Shown here one piece after another: positions 46,856 through 58,724 of a stretch of DNA of 64,000 nucleotides. A model generated the notes under the pieces. That model was given only the letters and a program-made list of their open reading frames with translations, was not told where the DNA came from and did not search any database. The translations under genes and the position numbers were made by a program. The stretch is from Harmothoe impar (Eukaryota; Annelida; Polychaeta; Phyllodocida; Polynoidae): positions 37,509,204 to 37,573,203 of the forward strand of contig OX381710.1 of assembly GCA_947462335.1 (NCBI GenBank). Reading direction: 5' to 3'. The stretch's first letter is position 1. Every line of letters begins with the position of its first letter.

Positions 46856-47039
46856 AGACCTGTTGCTGGGGTCAATCTGTCATGGACTGCCCTGCAGTGC
46901 CTAGTACACCCGTCACCATTGCCCCTACGCCAGCCCCAACCTCCCCCTACATATACTGATGGGAAGGGCTGGGATCAAATGTCACCCTGGAGGCAGGGGT
47001 TGGGGAGTCATCACCCCTACTGGAGGAGCTGAATCACCT

Positions 47040-49495
47040 CCAGTGAGCGCGGTTGTTGCCATATGTAGACAGGTCACATAGAATGGGGTGCTACGTTGGA
47101 CCTGTCTCTGCTGATACAATGTCAGCTTGATGTCCACATAACGGACATGCTGTATGTCTTAGTAGTACAAATCAATTCTGGTGATGGATCTTTGTTTTAT
47201 TTTTTTTTAATAGATAGTATTTCTCTAGAGAATGAGAAATGAATTGATAGCCCCAGATCAACTTCTATGTACAGTACAATCCGCCTGAAATAGGTGTCTT
47301 GTCGATCGTACAACGATTTAAAGGGGTGAGCAACAATTCAATTTATGTGTTAATTAATGTCACTCTTACTCCAGTAAGAAATTAGCAATGGCACTCCAGT
47401 AATAAATTAGCAATAGCCCAGAAAAGCTGGACAGTGACCTGCCCCCGTGTACCTGGTAACCATGTTAGACACCGCTTACTAAGGCCAGGGTGTGACCGCA
47501 TTTGGCAGGATCAGTAAGTGTAGACACATTTGGCAACAGCAACATCCACTAGATCTAGTTTGAATCAATTTCTGTCCTAGTTCCAATACAGGAAAGCATT
47601 TGGGGAGTCTAACCGTGTAAACAACGACTTTGTCACTGCTCTGTAGTCTGGGAGTCAGCTAACTCTGGGTATAGCAAGTCATGTCCTTTCAGAATCGGGA
47701 CTGACTGTTTCACAAAACGCTCAAAATGACTTACTGTATACCTAAATCAGTCATATCTTGCTTGAGGGGGGGGGGGGGGTTACTTTTGCAAAGTTGCCAG
47801 GTAAGTCCATCCCTGGCTTTTAAATGGCTCAACCTCTGGGACTTGGTTCTGTCCACCTGACGTGTGAAGACTGTGGCTGATTAAATAGATAATAATCTTA
47901 GGCCACCACAGATCATGGGAAACTCAGTTGTAAGATACACTGTTGGGTATCAATTGCAGTCAATTGCACTTAATAAAACGTGTAAAGAACTAAAAACGGC
48001 TGACAAAGGACAAGCAGAACCTTTACAGTGGGAACTTTGCTGGCTTATGCAAGGCCATAGAGCCATGACATACACGTATGAGTGAAAATATATATTTGGT
48101 TGATCCTAAATAGAAGTCAGGTATGTTAGGTAAAACATATTTTAGAATTCAGTTTGTTGAGAAGGCCTAAATACATTGTATCATTATAGATAACATAGCT
48201 GTTCTCAACTAGGTCTATCTTAAACATCCGTAAACGGCCTTTATATTGCCTTCAATGATTTAGACCTTGGCTGAGGATCACCTACATATTTTAAACCAGT
48301 TGGTCTATTCCCCTCTCCTCAACCCCCTCCTCCAACCCATCCCCTAGGTCATGACCCAGTTCCGTCTCCTCCAGGACATGTCTGCTCAGCCGTGACGGCC
48401 TCTGCATAGCCCAACACGTCACACCTCAGTGGTTTTATATCCCCCTACCCACCCATGTTCAACACCTCCGGGCGGCCCTCCTCAATGTAGGTGTGGAATA
48501 ATTCATATCTTGCCTTCCCCCAACCCCAAAGTAGCTGCAGGTGGTGGCCTCTAAGACTATTGGCGTATTTTCAACAGAAGATACAATATAAAAACGAGGA
48601 ATTCGATTCTGGTTTCGATTAAGAAGGATGGGAAGGTTTAAATCCAAAGATGACGCGTGAACCGTTTTGATTTGCAAATAATGACGTTTCTAATCTTTGG
48701 GGAAAGAGGAGCTCATGGTTGTGGTCTAATTCGCTCGGGCCCCGGAGCTCGCCCTTATATTTATACACGGACTTGGTCTATCCTGGGTTTCTCAGGCAAC
48801 GTGTTGGTTTTTAAGGTTCAGTTGGGGAATGTAGCTTACCGCAGTGGCTTGAATAAGTGCATGGGTCTCAAATAAGCGCAGGTCTTGAATAAGCGCAGGT
48901 TAAATGAGGGCAATGTAAAAAGCAAGAAATCAAACCACTGCATTTCATTGATGTAAAGGACCCCTGATTCCTTACAGATAAGACACTGCCCCTGTTATTT
49001 CAGAGACCCCTGTTATACTTACTTTCTTCCCGATGCAAATAATGCAGTAGACATGGATTAAAATTGTTTTCTTTACATCTTGTGATGTACATATTACTAA
49101 CACCCAATTATTGCCCTAATTGTCCAGAGTTACCGCTCATTATTTTTGAGCGTACCGAGAACCACCGCCCCCTAATTCTTAGATCAACCGCCACTGTGAG
49201 TTGTTTGGAGGTAGGTACCCATTTCAAACCTGGGTAGTCCCCCGGGAGTTAAAGTCCCTTACTACGATACTGTGTTATGCTTTGTACGCCATCCTTAGAG
49301 CCACCTTTCTGGGTGCCAAAAGGACGATAACTGTACAATTACCACAGAATTACAGCAGTGATAACCCGACCTGACAACTCCCCTCTCATCCACGTATCAC
49401 TACGCCGGAATGTCGTGACGCGGCCCCATAGCCGGCAGTCATTCCGCCATAGCAACAAGTGCGGGGTGTTGTTAGGCGGCCCTAAAACGGCGATA
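47040..49495. other. unique DNA, G14 run at 47767
   Basis: A CCAG/GTAAGT donor-like site at 47796 follows the poly(G) run without an open exon. Near 48850-48900 CTTGAATAAGCGCAGGT repeats three times imperfectly. No gene supported. Confidence 0.4.
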
Positions 49496-49679
49496 AACTC
49501 ACGCGCCACCATCTCAACCACTGTATCAATCTATAAGGCCATAACTGGTAACAACACATAGACTGCCATCTTGTCCCCTTGATAAAACGCTGGCTCCTAA
49601 AGGCTGCACCACATTCTTGTACACTCTTACGCAGAGCAGAATCGAGTCGGTAATCATTAAAGCCAGGGGGATGGCATTA

Positions 49680-49993
49680 GGGAGTGCTCAATTTTTAACA
49701 ACAGGGGGGGGTGGTGGATTTGGGGGGGGGGGGGTAAAAAATTTGGACCCCTTGACCGGGGGGGGGTAAAAAATTTAGACCCCTCTTGGGGGGGGTGAAA
49801 AAAATTCAACCTGTTTTGAGGGAAAAAGCCCGCGCGTTACTATGCTACAAAGGGGCGCGAACGCGCGCGATTTTCGGCCTGCCGGGGGGGGGTAAAAAAT
49901 TTCGACCCCTCTAGCGGGGGGGGTGAAAAAAGTTAGCGCGCTCCGCGCGAAATCTCACCGCCCCCCCCCTGTTGTTAAAAGATGAGCACTCCC
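49680..49993. mobile_element. 314-bp MITE with TTA duplication, first copy
   Basis: Ends GGGAGTGCTCA and its complement, with inverted pairing continuing through AACAACAGGGGGGG. TTA lies on both sides, the 3-bp duplication of PIF/Harbinger-type elements. The interior repeats G7-8 followed by TAAAAAATTT and GACCCCT, alternating G-runs and AT-runs, and a CGCGCG-rich centre. Confidence 0.88.
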
Positions 49994-50300
49994 TTAGTCT
50001 TAAGTTCCGCTCTCTACCGCTGCTACTGGAACCTTGGCGCTCCCCTCGGCCTGTTACACTCTTATTGGCGCGTGCCGATCTTGCCGGAGGTCGCCTAACG
50101 CCCGCCTAATAGGCCTCATGCACGCGCCACCATCTCAACCACTGTATCAATCTATAAGGCCATAACTGGTAACAACACATAGACTGCCATCTTGTCCCCT
50201 TGATAAAACGCTGGCTCCTAAAGGCTGCACCACATTCTTGTACACTCTTACGCAGAGCAGAATCGAGTCGGTAATCATTAAAGCCAGGGGGATGGCATTA

Positions 50301-50614
50301 GGGAGTGCTCAATTTTTAACAACAGGGGGGGGGTGGTGGATTTGGGGGGGGGGGTAAAAAATTTGGACCCCTTGACCGGGGGGGGGTAAAAAATTTAGAC
50401 CCCTCTTGGGGGGGGTGAAAAAAATTCAACCTGTTTTGAGGGAAAAAGCCCGCGCGTTACTATGCTACAAAGGGGCGCGAACGCGCGCGATTTTCGGCCT
50501 GCCGGGGGGGGGGTAAAAAATTTCGACCCCTCTAGCGGGGGGGGTGAAAAAAGTTAGCGCGCTCCGCGCGAAATCTCACCGCCCCCCCCCTGTTGTTAAA
50601 AGATGAGCACTCCC
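50301..50614. mobile_element. 314-bp MITE with TTA duplication, second copy
   Basis: The same element carried along by the 621-bp tandem duplication, not an independent insertion, since its flanks are duplicated too. Differences are limited to poly(G) length. Confidence 0.88.
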
Positions 50615-50749
50615 TTAGTCTTAAGTTCCGCTCTCTACCGCTGCTACTGGAACCTTGGCGCTCCCCTCGGCCTGTTACACTCTTATTGGCGCGTGCCGAT
50701 CTTGCCGGAGGTCGCCTAACGCCCGCCTAATAGGCCTCATGCACGCGCC

Positions 50750-52050
50750 TGCGTCGCGGCCTACGGCATGGTGTCAGCCATATATGTGAGCACCACGTCG
50801 GCTTGTAGAGGGATGGTTTACTACCAAGGTTTGCAACATCCTGAACATGCAGGGAGTCTCTGTGTGCGGTCTGCTACACGTTCCATGCATACTAGTCATA
50901 CTCTTAAATCATAGGTCATACAGAATAATGATGGAAGTGATTGAATACTATTTTGCCCGATGAATTCATATACAAGTCCTATCATGCAGCACGCATTACT
51001 GAACAGTAATTTACTCGGAAATTAACTGCATTTGTCTATATTAAACTGTGAGTAGGCAAGCAGAAAGGGGCATCCCCGCGGGATTAGTACCAATTTTAGC
51101 CACCAGGGGGCTCCACCATGGCCTAAAATGAAAGAAACAGGCTAATATTTCCTTTTTGCTACTTTCTTTCTGGAGAATTCAGTAGTCTTATACAAAATGT
51201 TCCATTTTTGGTTAAAAGCTTCCTTATTTGGAATTAAAAAAGAACGTTTCAAAGGCTAAATTGGTGTCTTTGTTGATATGTGTTGCCATGGAAACAGGAT
51301 TTTCATTCCAAATAAAGAAAATAAAGAATCCCATTGATAGAATGATTCACAAGGATCATTATGGTCAAAATAGAATAAAATTATCATTTCTAGATCAAAA
51401 TCTATGGCCTATAGAATGAACATGTATTGTATGATCATTTTCTAATTATTCTAATTATGCTAATTAGATAGAGATATCTTGGAAACTATGAGACTTAGAG
51501 CTAATTCAGGTTTTGAATAGGGCAATGCCAATCAATATTCAAAGAGTCATTTCTCCAAAACTAGAAATGATATGTTCTTGTGTAATATATCACTGGAAAG
51601 CTTATGATATCAATTTTATAGTTGACATTTTCGTTGGATATCCCTTTTCCCTTGCCTGCACACAACTGTAGCTTGTCATAACACAATGTGCACAAATATG
51701 GGATCCGAGAATCATCATAATTATGCCATTAGAAGCTACTTCACATGACTAACATATCAGAACACCAAATGAAGGCCATATCCACAATGAGAAGTCATTT
51801 ATAAATCACACAAGGACAATGGAAATGTCATGGGATCATTTACATGATGCATGGGTATATGACTGTAAGAAGGGCATGTGAATACATTTGTTTGTGGATT
51901 AAATCTAGCATTCTACTCACCACCTTCTGCTATGTACGAGTTTGCGAAGGGTCATGGACTCACCTGGAAAATAAAAGTAAAATAGGTACATCAAAACATG
52001 AAACTAGTTCAACAACAATTTTGTCGTGGTAAAAAATTAATTTAACATGA
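50750..52050. other. unique AT-rich DNA
   Basis: Minus-strand splice-like signals near 51900-51980 flank about 43 open bases only. Nothing else was recognised besides the CTCF-like site. Confidence 0.4.
51100..51114 (+). promoter_or_regulatory. CTCF-like motif, full core match
   Basis: CCACCAGGGGGCTCC matches the core CCASYAGRKGGC at every position. Plus orientation. It could bind CTCF if this genome encodes it, as most bilaterians do. Confidence 0.35.
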
Positions 52051-52055
52051 CTGTA

Positions 52056-52165
52056 TCCCAGTGGGCACACAATTTAGTTCAACATTGAATCAACGTTGAA
52101 TCAAAGTTGATTCAACATTTTCAACCATTTGTCAATGTTGATTCAATGTTCTGTGCCCACTGGGA
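52056..52165. mobile_element. 110-bp MITE, CCCAGTGGGCACA family, copy 3
   Basis: TCCCAGTGGGCACA and its complement, flanked by TA on both sides. The interior has the same orientation as the copy at 33299. Confidence 0.9.
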
Positions 52166-52349
52166 TAATGTCTGTCAATTATTGTCACATACTTTTCTGA
52201 ATCAAAAGCATGTTCATCACCAAAAAGACACACACTTTTTTGATGAATTTGAACACACATAGTTATCACAGACGGGTATTATTAACTTAACTTAGTTCGA
52301 TTTCGATCATGCAACACTGTGGTGAGCTCAACTTCCAAATCTTAAAGAT

Positions 52350-53055
52350 TGGTGGCAGGCAGAGAGGGGAGTGGCCTTAGACATTGAGTTATGTGTCCTG
52401 GGGTGGGTAGACACGGGGAGTGGCCTTGGACACTGGGTTCTGTGTCATGTGGACGGCAGTCAGGGGAAGTGGCCTTAGACATTGAGTTATGTGTCATGTG
52501 GTGGGCAGACAGGGGGAGTGACCTTAGACATTGAGTTATGTGTCATGTGGTGGGCAGACACGGGGAGTGGCCTTAGACATTGAGTTATGTGTCCTGTGGT
52601 GGGCAGACACGGGGAGTGGCCTTGGACACTGGGTTCTGCGTCATGTGGACGGCAGTCAGGGGGAGTGGCCTTAGACATTGAGTTATGTGTCATGTGGTGG
52701 GCAGACAGGGGCAGTGGCCTTAGACATTGAGTTATGTGTCATGTGGTGGGCAGACAGGGGCAGTGGCCTTAGACATTGAGTTATGTGTCATGTGGTGGGC
52801 AGACAGGGGGAGTGGCCTTAGACATTGAGTTATGTGTCATGTGGTGGGCAGACACGGGGAGTGGCCTTAGACATTGAGTTATGTGTCCTGTGGTGGGCAG
52901 ACACGGGGAGTGGCCTTGGACACTGGGTTCTGTGTCAGGCGGTGGGCAGACAGGCGGAGTGGCCTTGGACACTGAGTTCTGTGTCATGTGCTGGGCAGAC
53001 AGGGGGAGTGGCCTTGGACACTGAGTTATAAATGTGACCTGTGGCGGGCAGAACA
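52350..53055. repeat. 49-bp minisatellite, about 14 units
   Basis: The unit is GTGGCCTTAGACATTGAG, then TTATGTGTCATGTGGTGG, then GCAGACAGGGGGA. Starts at 52713, 52762 and 52811 confirm 49 bp. A variant with GTGGACGGCAGTCAGG occurs 196 bp apart (52449, 52645), a four-unit higher-order repeat. Open frames across it are artefacts. Confidence 0.95.
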
Positions 53056-53499
53056 CAGAGTGACTGCTCTGAAATATCTCAGCATTAGTTATGGATCTTC
53101 GAATAAGAGCTGTTTAGGACGGTGCCATTGGTATTTGATGGCCAGATGAAATTGATTAGGGATCCTTGGCATTACCGATACTTTTTCCATATGAGAAAAA
53201 TATGATGAGAAAAATATGAATATAGTGCACAGTAGGCGGATAACTGACTAAAGGTTATTATGAAGGACTTTAAACGTAGGCCATAATGGCAATTTTTTTG
53301 AAAGATTTTATGTTCCAAAAGGTCTACCGATGCTTCAAAAGAAGAGGGCTACACATAAGTAATTTGTCCCCCCCCCCCTCCCCCCATCGTCCAATGCAAT
53401 TTTGCTGCCCCGGTCCCAATGTATATGCTCTCTTCTATTCTTCATGCAAAGCATCATAACCCTTAAAAAGGCACGTCAAACATTGCCGGTGACACTTTC

Positions 53500-53620
53500 C
53501 CGCTCCTATATGCTCCACACGCATGCTCACCCTGGTTTTATGCGCGCGGCGCATGCGTGACTCTACCGGAAGCGCCCGGCCGCGGCTGCGCATGGCGGCG
53601 GAGGGGTGCGGTAGAGGTGA
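53500..53620 (+). promoter_or_regulatory. CpG-island promoter: two NRF1, ETS, YY1
   Basis: CGCATGCGTGAC (53550-53561), ACCGGAAGCG (53565-53574) and CTGCGCATGGCGGCGG (53586-53601) form the best promoter-like set in the window. The last motif overlaps an ATG followed by a splice donor, the usual layout of a broadly expressed gene's first exon. Confidence 0.55.
53592..53616 (+). CDS. candidate first coding exon (MAAEGCGR)
   Basis: ATGGCGGCGGAG opens MAAEGCGR and ends at AGAG/GTGAGG in phase 1. The short GC-rich start peptide with a good donor inside a CpG island is typical. It is phase-compatible with the exon starting at 54445. Confidence 0.4.
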
Positions 53621-54444
53621 GGAGGGGTAGGTGCGGTAAATCAGGGGCTTTACGACCCGTTGATGTCGTCTTAACTCGGCCGTAGCCAGCAAGTAGCAAT
53701 CAGTGGGTGACGGGCACCACGCCACCAGCCTGCATTGGGGATATGGCGAGCCATATAGGCTCACCCCAGTTGTTTAAATCGGTAAAAATAGTTGCAAAAA
53801 GTGAGAAACTGGTTGTTCAATTTCAAATCGAAAGAAAACAGTTGTAGACATTGAATAAGATTTGATAGCTCTAAAATCACCCTGATGTAGTTATAAGAAA
53901 ACATTTTCTGCTTGAAACTCAAAGTCCACATACCAGTTGAGAAACCCTTCCTCCTCTCCTCATGCACTTTCTTTCCTCCATTGCCCAAACCTAAGTCGGC
54001 CTTCCCATGCAGCGCACATTCCTGCCCCTGAATCCCCAGGGTTACTATTTATATCTGCGTCAGCTCATGAGAAACTCAACTTCTAGGGTGAAGATGGAGT
54101 TCAGAAATACATATGTAGCTCCATTGCCGTACTAACTGATAGAAACGGCATTATCTGTTTAATGATGCTAACTATCTTATCGAGGTGATTGAGGAGTTAT
54201 TCTTGAAAGAGAACTAGTTGTTCGATTTGAACAACTATATTTATATTATCCGAATACACTATGATACCTAGTGTTGACAGCGAACGTTTGGCTTGCCACA
54301 GTATTGTGCCGGGGCTCGAGGTGAGCTTACAGCTGAAACAGGGATCGAGAATGCAGCAGTCACAGCGTATGTGTATCACTATGTTGTATTCCTGGCTTGT
54401 AACCAGTTTGATATTCTACATTTCACTCATATTGGATGGCTCAG

Positions 54445-54523
54445 ATATTTATGCAACAGTGGCAACAGTATCAAATACTGCCGGTCCTGTAAACGCGCCT
54501 GAGGTACAATACCAGATATATGA
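54445..54523 (+). CDS. candidate second coding exon
   Basis: Acceptor after a pyrimidine/AT tract ending GGATGGCTCAG, donor ATGA/GTAAGT. Phase 1 to 2. Joined to 53616 it reads Asp, IYATVATVSNTAGPVNAPEV then QYQIY. Composition is protein-like. The family is not recognised. Confidence 0.33.
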
Positions 54524-54663
54524 GTAAGTGCGTGGTAGCTTAAATAATATGGTACAATATGGGCTCAAGAAAACAGCACGTGTACTCATAAACTGCACCA
54601 TGGTTGCAATGTATTGTCACTTAAAGACCAAACAAAATAAGTTAGGTCCCATATACATGTATA

Positions 54664-54809
54664 CACTGTCAGAAGTTAGTGTAGCTGCACAGTGAGTTAT
54701 ATTTACAGAATAAACGGACATATACTTGGTTTGGACACCAAAAACACGTCATTTTTTCTGTAAATCTACAGTATAACTCACTGTGCGGCTACATTGACTT
54801 CTGACAGTG
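54664..54809. mobile_element. 146-bp MITE, CACTGTCAGAAG termini, TA duplication
   Basis: CACTGTCAGAAGT with further pairing through GTAGCNGCACAGTGAGTTAT on both arms. TA is on both sides. It lies inside the second intron of the 53.6-kb gene model, where an insertion would be tolerated. Confidence 0.88.
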
Positions 54810-54959
54810 TAGATTCAATGTGGCAATAATATGGCACTAGGGGACATGGAAGTGGCAGTTAACATGCCTGTCTCTTCTAATAAATCATCTACATTGATGG
54901 TCTGCCTCTGGTATCAGACTCCATAATCCTAGATTCAGTCACGGTGACTAACTCTACAG

Positions 54960-55122
54960 CACTCAAAATGATCTACACCAGCCAGGGAAAGGCTGTGTCG
55001 CTACATATGATGCACTGGTCCAGTATGGAACTCATGTGCAGGGGTGTCGGAAGCAACCATGTCCAGAATGGGGGCTATGGTCCCTTCTCTTTGATCCCAC
55101 ACCACTGTACATGCATGTATAA
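54960..55122 (+). CDS. candidate last coding exon
   Basis: Acceptor GTGACTAACTCTACAG contains a branch-like CTAAC. In phase 2 with 54523 it encodes Asp, TQNDLHQPGKGCVATYDALV, then QYGTHVQGCRKQPCPEWGLW, then SLLFDPTPLYMHV, stop TAA at 55120-55122. Four cysteines and no low complexity. A second frame (54944-55129) is also open here, which weakens the call. AATAAA lies near 55492. Confidence 0.3.
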
Positions 55123-55129
55123 TACATAG

Positions 55130-57980
55130 TTAGCCCCCATATGATGATGCTAGATAAGGTACCTCCATAAACATTAAATGGGCACTTGCCTTGATTCAAC
55201 ACTGCATTGCTGCCACCACGGACCCTCTGTCGTACTACTTATATCCTTTCTCGTATAGTGGACATTCATGCGCCTATGGCCTAATCCTAAGGATCGGTGC
55301 AATACATCCCTACCCAATACCTTTCTATCTTTGTCACTACATGATTATACAGAACTATATTCAAGGTAATTGTAATTGTAACACATCCTGACTGCCAAGT
55401 GTATAGTTATCGGGATATATAGGGAGTGACAAGCATCTAGCCCCATCAGTTCACCAGCATATCGTCATCTCTGCATAACCCACCTTACCTCCAATAAAGG
55501 TCAACTACCAAAGCACTCCGTCCAGGCATGTCGTCTTCCTATCTACCCATATCCCTACCAATCACCTTCCCTCCCACCCCTCACCTCTCCTGACCCACTC
55601 CCTCCTCACCCCATACTCCTCCTTCTCCCACCCGCTCTTCCCGACTCACTTGACCATCCCTCCATAAAATGTCTATAAAATGAATTGCGGCAATCAGCCT
55701 CACGTTCAATAATACCACCCGTGGTTCATCCGACCTCCTCCAGCACCCCCACCCTACCCCCACGGCACCACACTGCCACCTGCTGGAGAAGTTGGAGTAC
55801 TGACTACCTCCAGACTCTAGCACTCTCCAGGAAGAGGCCTCCACTCTCCAAGCCGAATCCTTCGGGGCGGAGAGGGTCTGGCACGATCCTGTTGCGCCCT
55901 GGCCTTTGACCTTCACCCTGGAGGAGGGCATGACGTGATGGGGGGGAGGGAGTGATAGTGGTTAAATCTAGTAGGGGTATAAGTGGGGGTGGAGGATAAG
56001 TGAGGGAGGGTTGGGACGGTTGGCAAGAGAGCAGTCAAGGTGGGAGGTGGGGGTTGGGGAGTAAGGAGAGTAGCTTAGTATCAGTTGACCAATGCTAAGT
56101 TGACTATCTGTATTGCCAATAAAAAACGTGGCTATCAAATATCAAAGGTCTAGTAAGAAGGTCTAAAGAAATATATATGTGGGGGAGAAAATCATGATAG
56201 GGTATACAGGTTGGTATATTATATCATGGGAGCTTCCAATACATAATGGTAAATGTTGGTTAGGGGCGGAGGCAGTTAGTAAGGGGAAAAGTGGGTGGTA
56301 GGGTGAGGTGGTGCCATGGTAACAGGTCAGCCCTGGAGGGCGCAATATTAGGGGCAGTGAATACATGGGGCGGTCATGTAGCGGAGATTCATGGGGGTGA
56401 CTCAATATGGGTCATGGTGCTGGAGGAGGATAACATCCAGGGTATATCGAAGATGGACTAGGGTAGATGAAAATGGAGGACTCCATTGTCAGGTCAGGTT
56501 GGCAGGTGAATAAAAACGCCATAAATATATGTATTGAGCGTAGAACTGGTACGTATTTAGCTGAGGGTGTATATTGAATCAGTATGACCTCTCTAATATG
56601 ATAGCATGATTGTGGCGATATTGGCTGTGAGAGTACATGTATTTGGATTGGATGTGGGACGTTCTTCGGTTGACTGGTTGGGCTGTTTTATGGCTATTGA
56701 TTTCAGGGATACACAATACAAGGTAACGTTATATAAGGTGGAATAGATATTAGCAAGACATTTACTTTTTATCCTGTAGTATGATATTGTTTATGAAGAG
56801 GACTATTCGCATAACATTTCTATATCAAAAACGTAATAGATTCTGAACATCCCAAAAAGAATAATTGCATAAATTTAAGGGTGATTTTAGGCATATTAGA
56901 AATGTGCTAGGAATATCAGCAATTGGCACTGGGAAATACCAATATCCATTTATGACGGAAAAGGTATAAGGACAGGCCCAAAGCCCTTCACAAAAAGTCG
57001 GTATAACTGTGTATGACAGGGGAGACGGGTATATGACAAATGTCCCAATCACTGATGTATATGGAAGGCCGCCAACCGTGGTGGTGCCCATTGACGTAGG
57101 CAGGATATGAGAACGAGTCTCCTGCGTCCCCTACTCACCAGGGGTCAGGCCAATCTGTAGCTGACATTCACCATTTTACAATAAGCAGAGAAAGGCTACG
57201 TTCTTTATTCAAATGATATAACGTGCTAGTCCCCTGCAAAAAAAACCTTTTCTGAAAATAGAAAAGTGTTACTAGAATTCAATCTGAGTCTGTCAATGTA
57301 CAGTCATTTTTTGAAATTTGATTTGATTAGATTGTCTCATTTATGATAACAAACATTCTTTCGCTACCCTGAGAAGGCAATGACCAACAATGACATATAT
57401 ACCTAAATGAGTAGGTTTAAGATCAATCAGGATTATTGGCAGAAACTTCCCTTGGCGATTGGGAATATCTGAGCTCTTCGTATTTCATTCTGTGAGCTGT
57501 AAGTCATCATAGCTATAGTGATGCTACCCAGAACGAATAGATCTGAGAACTATATTGCCATGTTTTGCTGAATGCAACGAACAAAATCGATGTAAATTCA
57601 ATAAAGTTATTCAAACTGCTAATCTTATTATGATATAGTATATTCCATATTGATCCATATTATGGACATTTGACATGATATAGAATGACATGTTTGTTAG
57701 TTTGTAGAGTCATCATAAGACACACATTTTCCTGCTCATATTTCTGCCTATCCGTAATAGCTAGCTGAACGCTCCAAATTCCAATCCTGCACATAATTGT
57801 TAAGTAGCTGCTGAGAACTATATTTAATACATAACAACAGCCCCTGGAGGAAGAGGATTAAAATACCGATGACACAGAAATAGACGTGAATGGACAAAGG
57901 CCTCACTTAGTAACACCCAAGAGGAGGAGGAACTGTGAAAATAGAACTGGACATAAAAAGGTGCCTTATTGCCTATTAAT
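55130..57980. other. unique DNA, no supported gene
   Basis: An open stretch ending at a CAAG/GTAATT site near 55365 is unsupported. Pyrimidine-rich 55540-55640, G-rich 55930-56070. Minus-strand donors near 55475 and 57130 have only very short open stretches before them. Confidence 0.4.
55775..55786 (-). promoter_or_regulatory. CTCF-like motif, full core match, minus strand
   Basis: GCCACCTGCTGG is the complement of CCAGCAGGTGGC and fits CCASYAGRKGGC at every position. It faces the plus-strand site at 51100. Confidence 0.3.
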
Positions 57981-57986
57981 AATCAC

Positions 57987-58253
57987 GCCTGCCTCCTCCT
58001 CCCTGACTAGACTGGGAAGGCACAGTGTTGCACAGTGCTACAGCAGGAGGCAGGCCAGATAACTGGAGGCAGTGTTCCTTTTATCTAGAGATATGGCCTT
58101 CCGCTTGGCTGGCCTTGTCTATTGGAAGCCGATAGACCACTAGCTAGTCTGAGCACTGTGCCTTTGTTAGGTGCGTGCAGACTCAGGGTCTAATAAGGCC
58201 TCTGTGCCGGGTTTATTTATAGGAAACCACCCCTGCCTCCAGCTATCTAGTCA
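57987..58253. repeat. cluster of interlocking inverted repeats
   Basis: Pairs: GCCTGCCTCCT (57987) with AGGAGGCAGGC (58045-58055); TGACTAGA (58004) with TCTAGTCA (58246-58253); GGCACAGTG (58019) with CACTGTGCC (58154-58162); AGATAACTGGAGGCAG (58057) with CTGCCTCCAGCTATCT (58233-58248, one mismatch). The pairs are not all nested. GATA-type and TATTTATA-type motifs also occur. It could be a decayed fold-back element or an enhancer. Confidence 0.65.
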
Positions 58254-58259
58254 TGTGGT

Positions 58260-58720
58260 GTGAATAAAGACATAAAACTACATAGACTCATAATAGAGGA
58301 GACTGGGGAGGTTAGGGTAGCCTGAGAGGTATGGGGTGGATCTATCGAAGGGCCTTGAATAAGTTCTATTGGAGCACTTGCAGTTGCTCAGTCACTATAA
58401 TTTAGTGTAAATTAATGCTACAATACAGAATGTGTGGCATTTGTATAGGCTGTGGTACATTGAACCCACTATTTGGCACGGCTTCAGATCCATGCATATT
58501 CGATGTGGCATACTTAGCTGTTTATGCCAGCTTGCGTTGAATCATATATAAGCTCCAGTATATACATATCGTGGGGGAGGGATAGCAAATGCGAAAATGA
58601 GTTATTATTGAATATAGTATACTAGAATGAGTGTGGCAATGTTACTAGCAGCCTTGGTCAGTTATTGGGAAGGACTGGGTGGTAGGAGTATAGTTTAGTA
58701 ATAGCAAGTGAAGGCAGACC
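58260..58720. other. unique DNA, nothing recognised
   Basis: No repeats or exon signals of note. Confidence 0.4.
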
Positions 58721-58724
58721 CAGC

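Larger units (their letters stand above)
49500..50741. repeat. 621-bp tandem duplication, near-identical
   Basis: ACGCGCCACCATCTCAACC starts at 49501 and again at 50122. The copies differ mainly in poly(G) lengths. The junction and both outer edges share CACGCGCC, suggesting microhomology-mediated or unequal exchange. Each copy carries the same MITE and the GCCATCTTGTCCCC motif. Confidence 0.95.
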
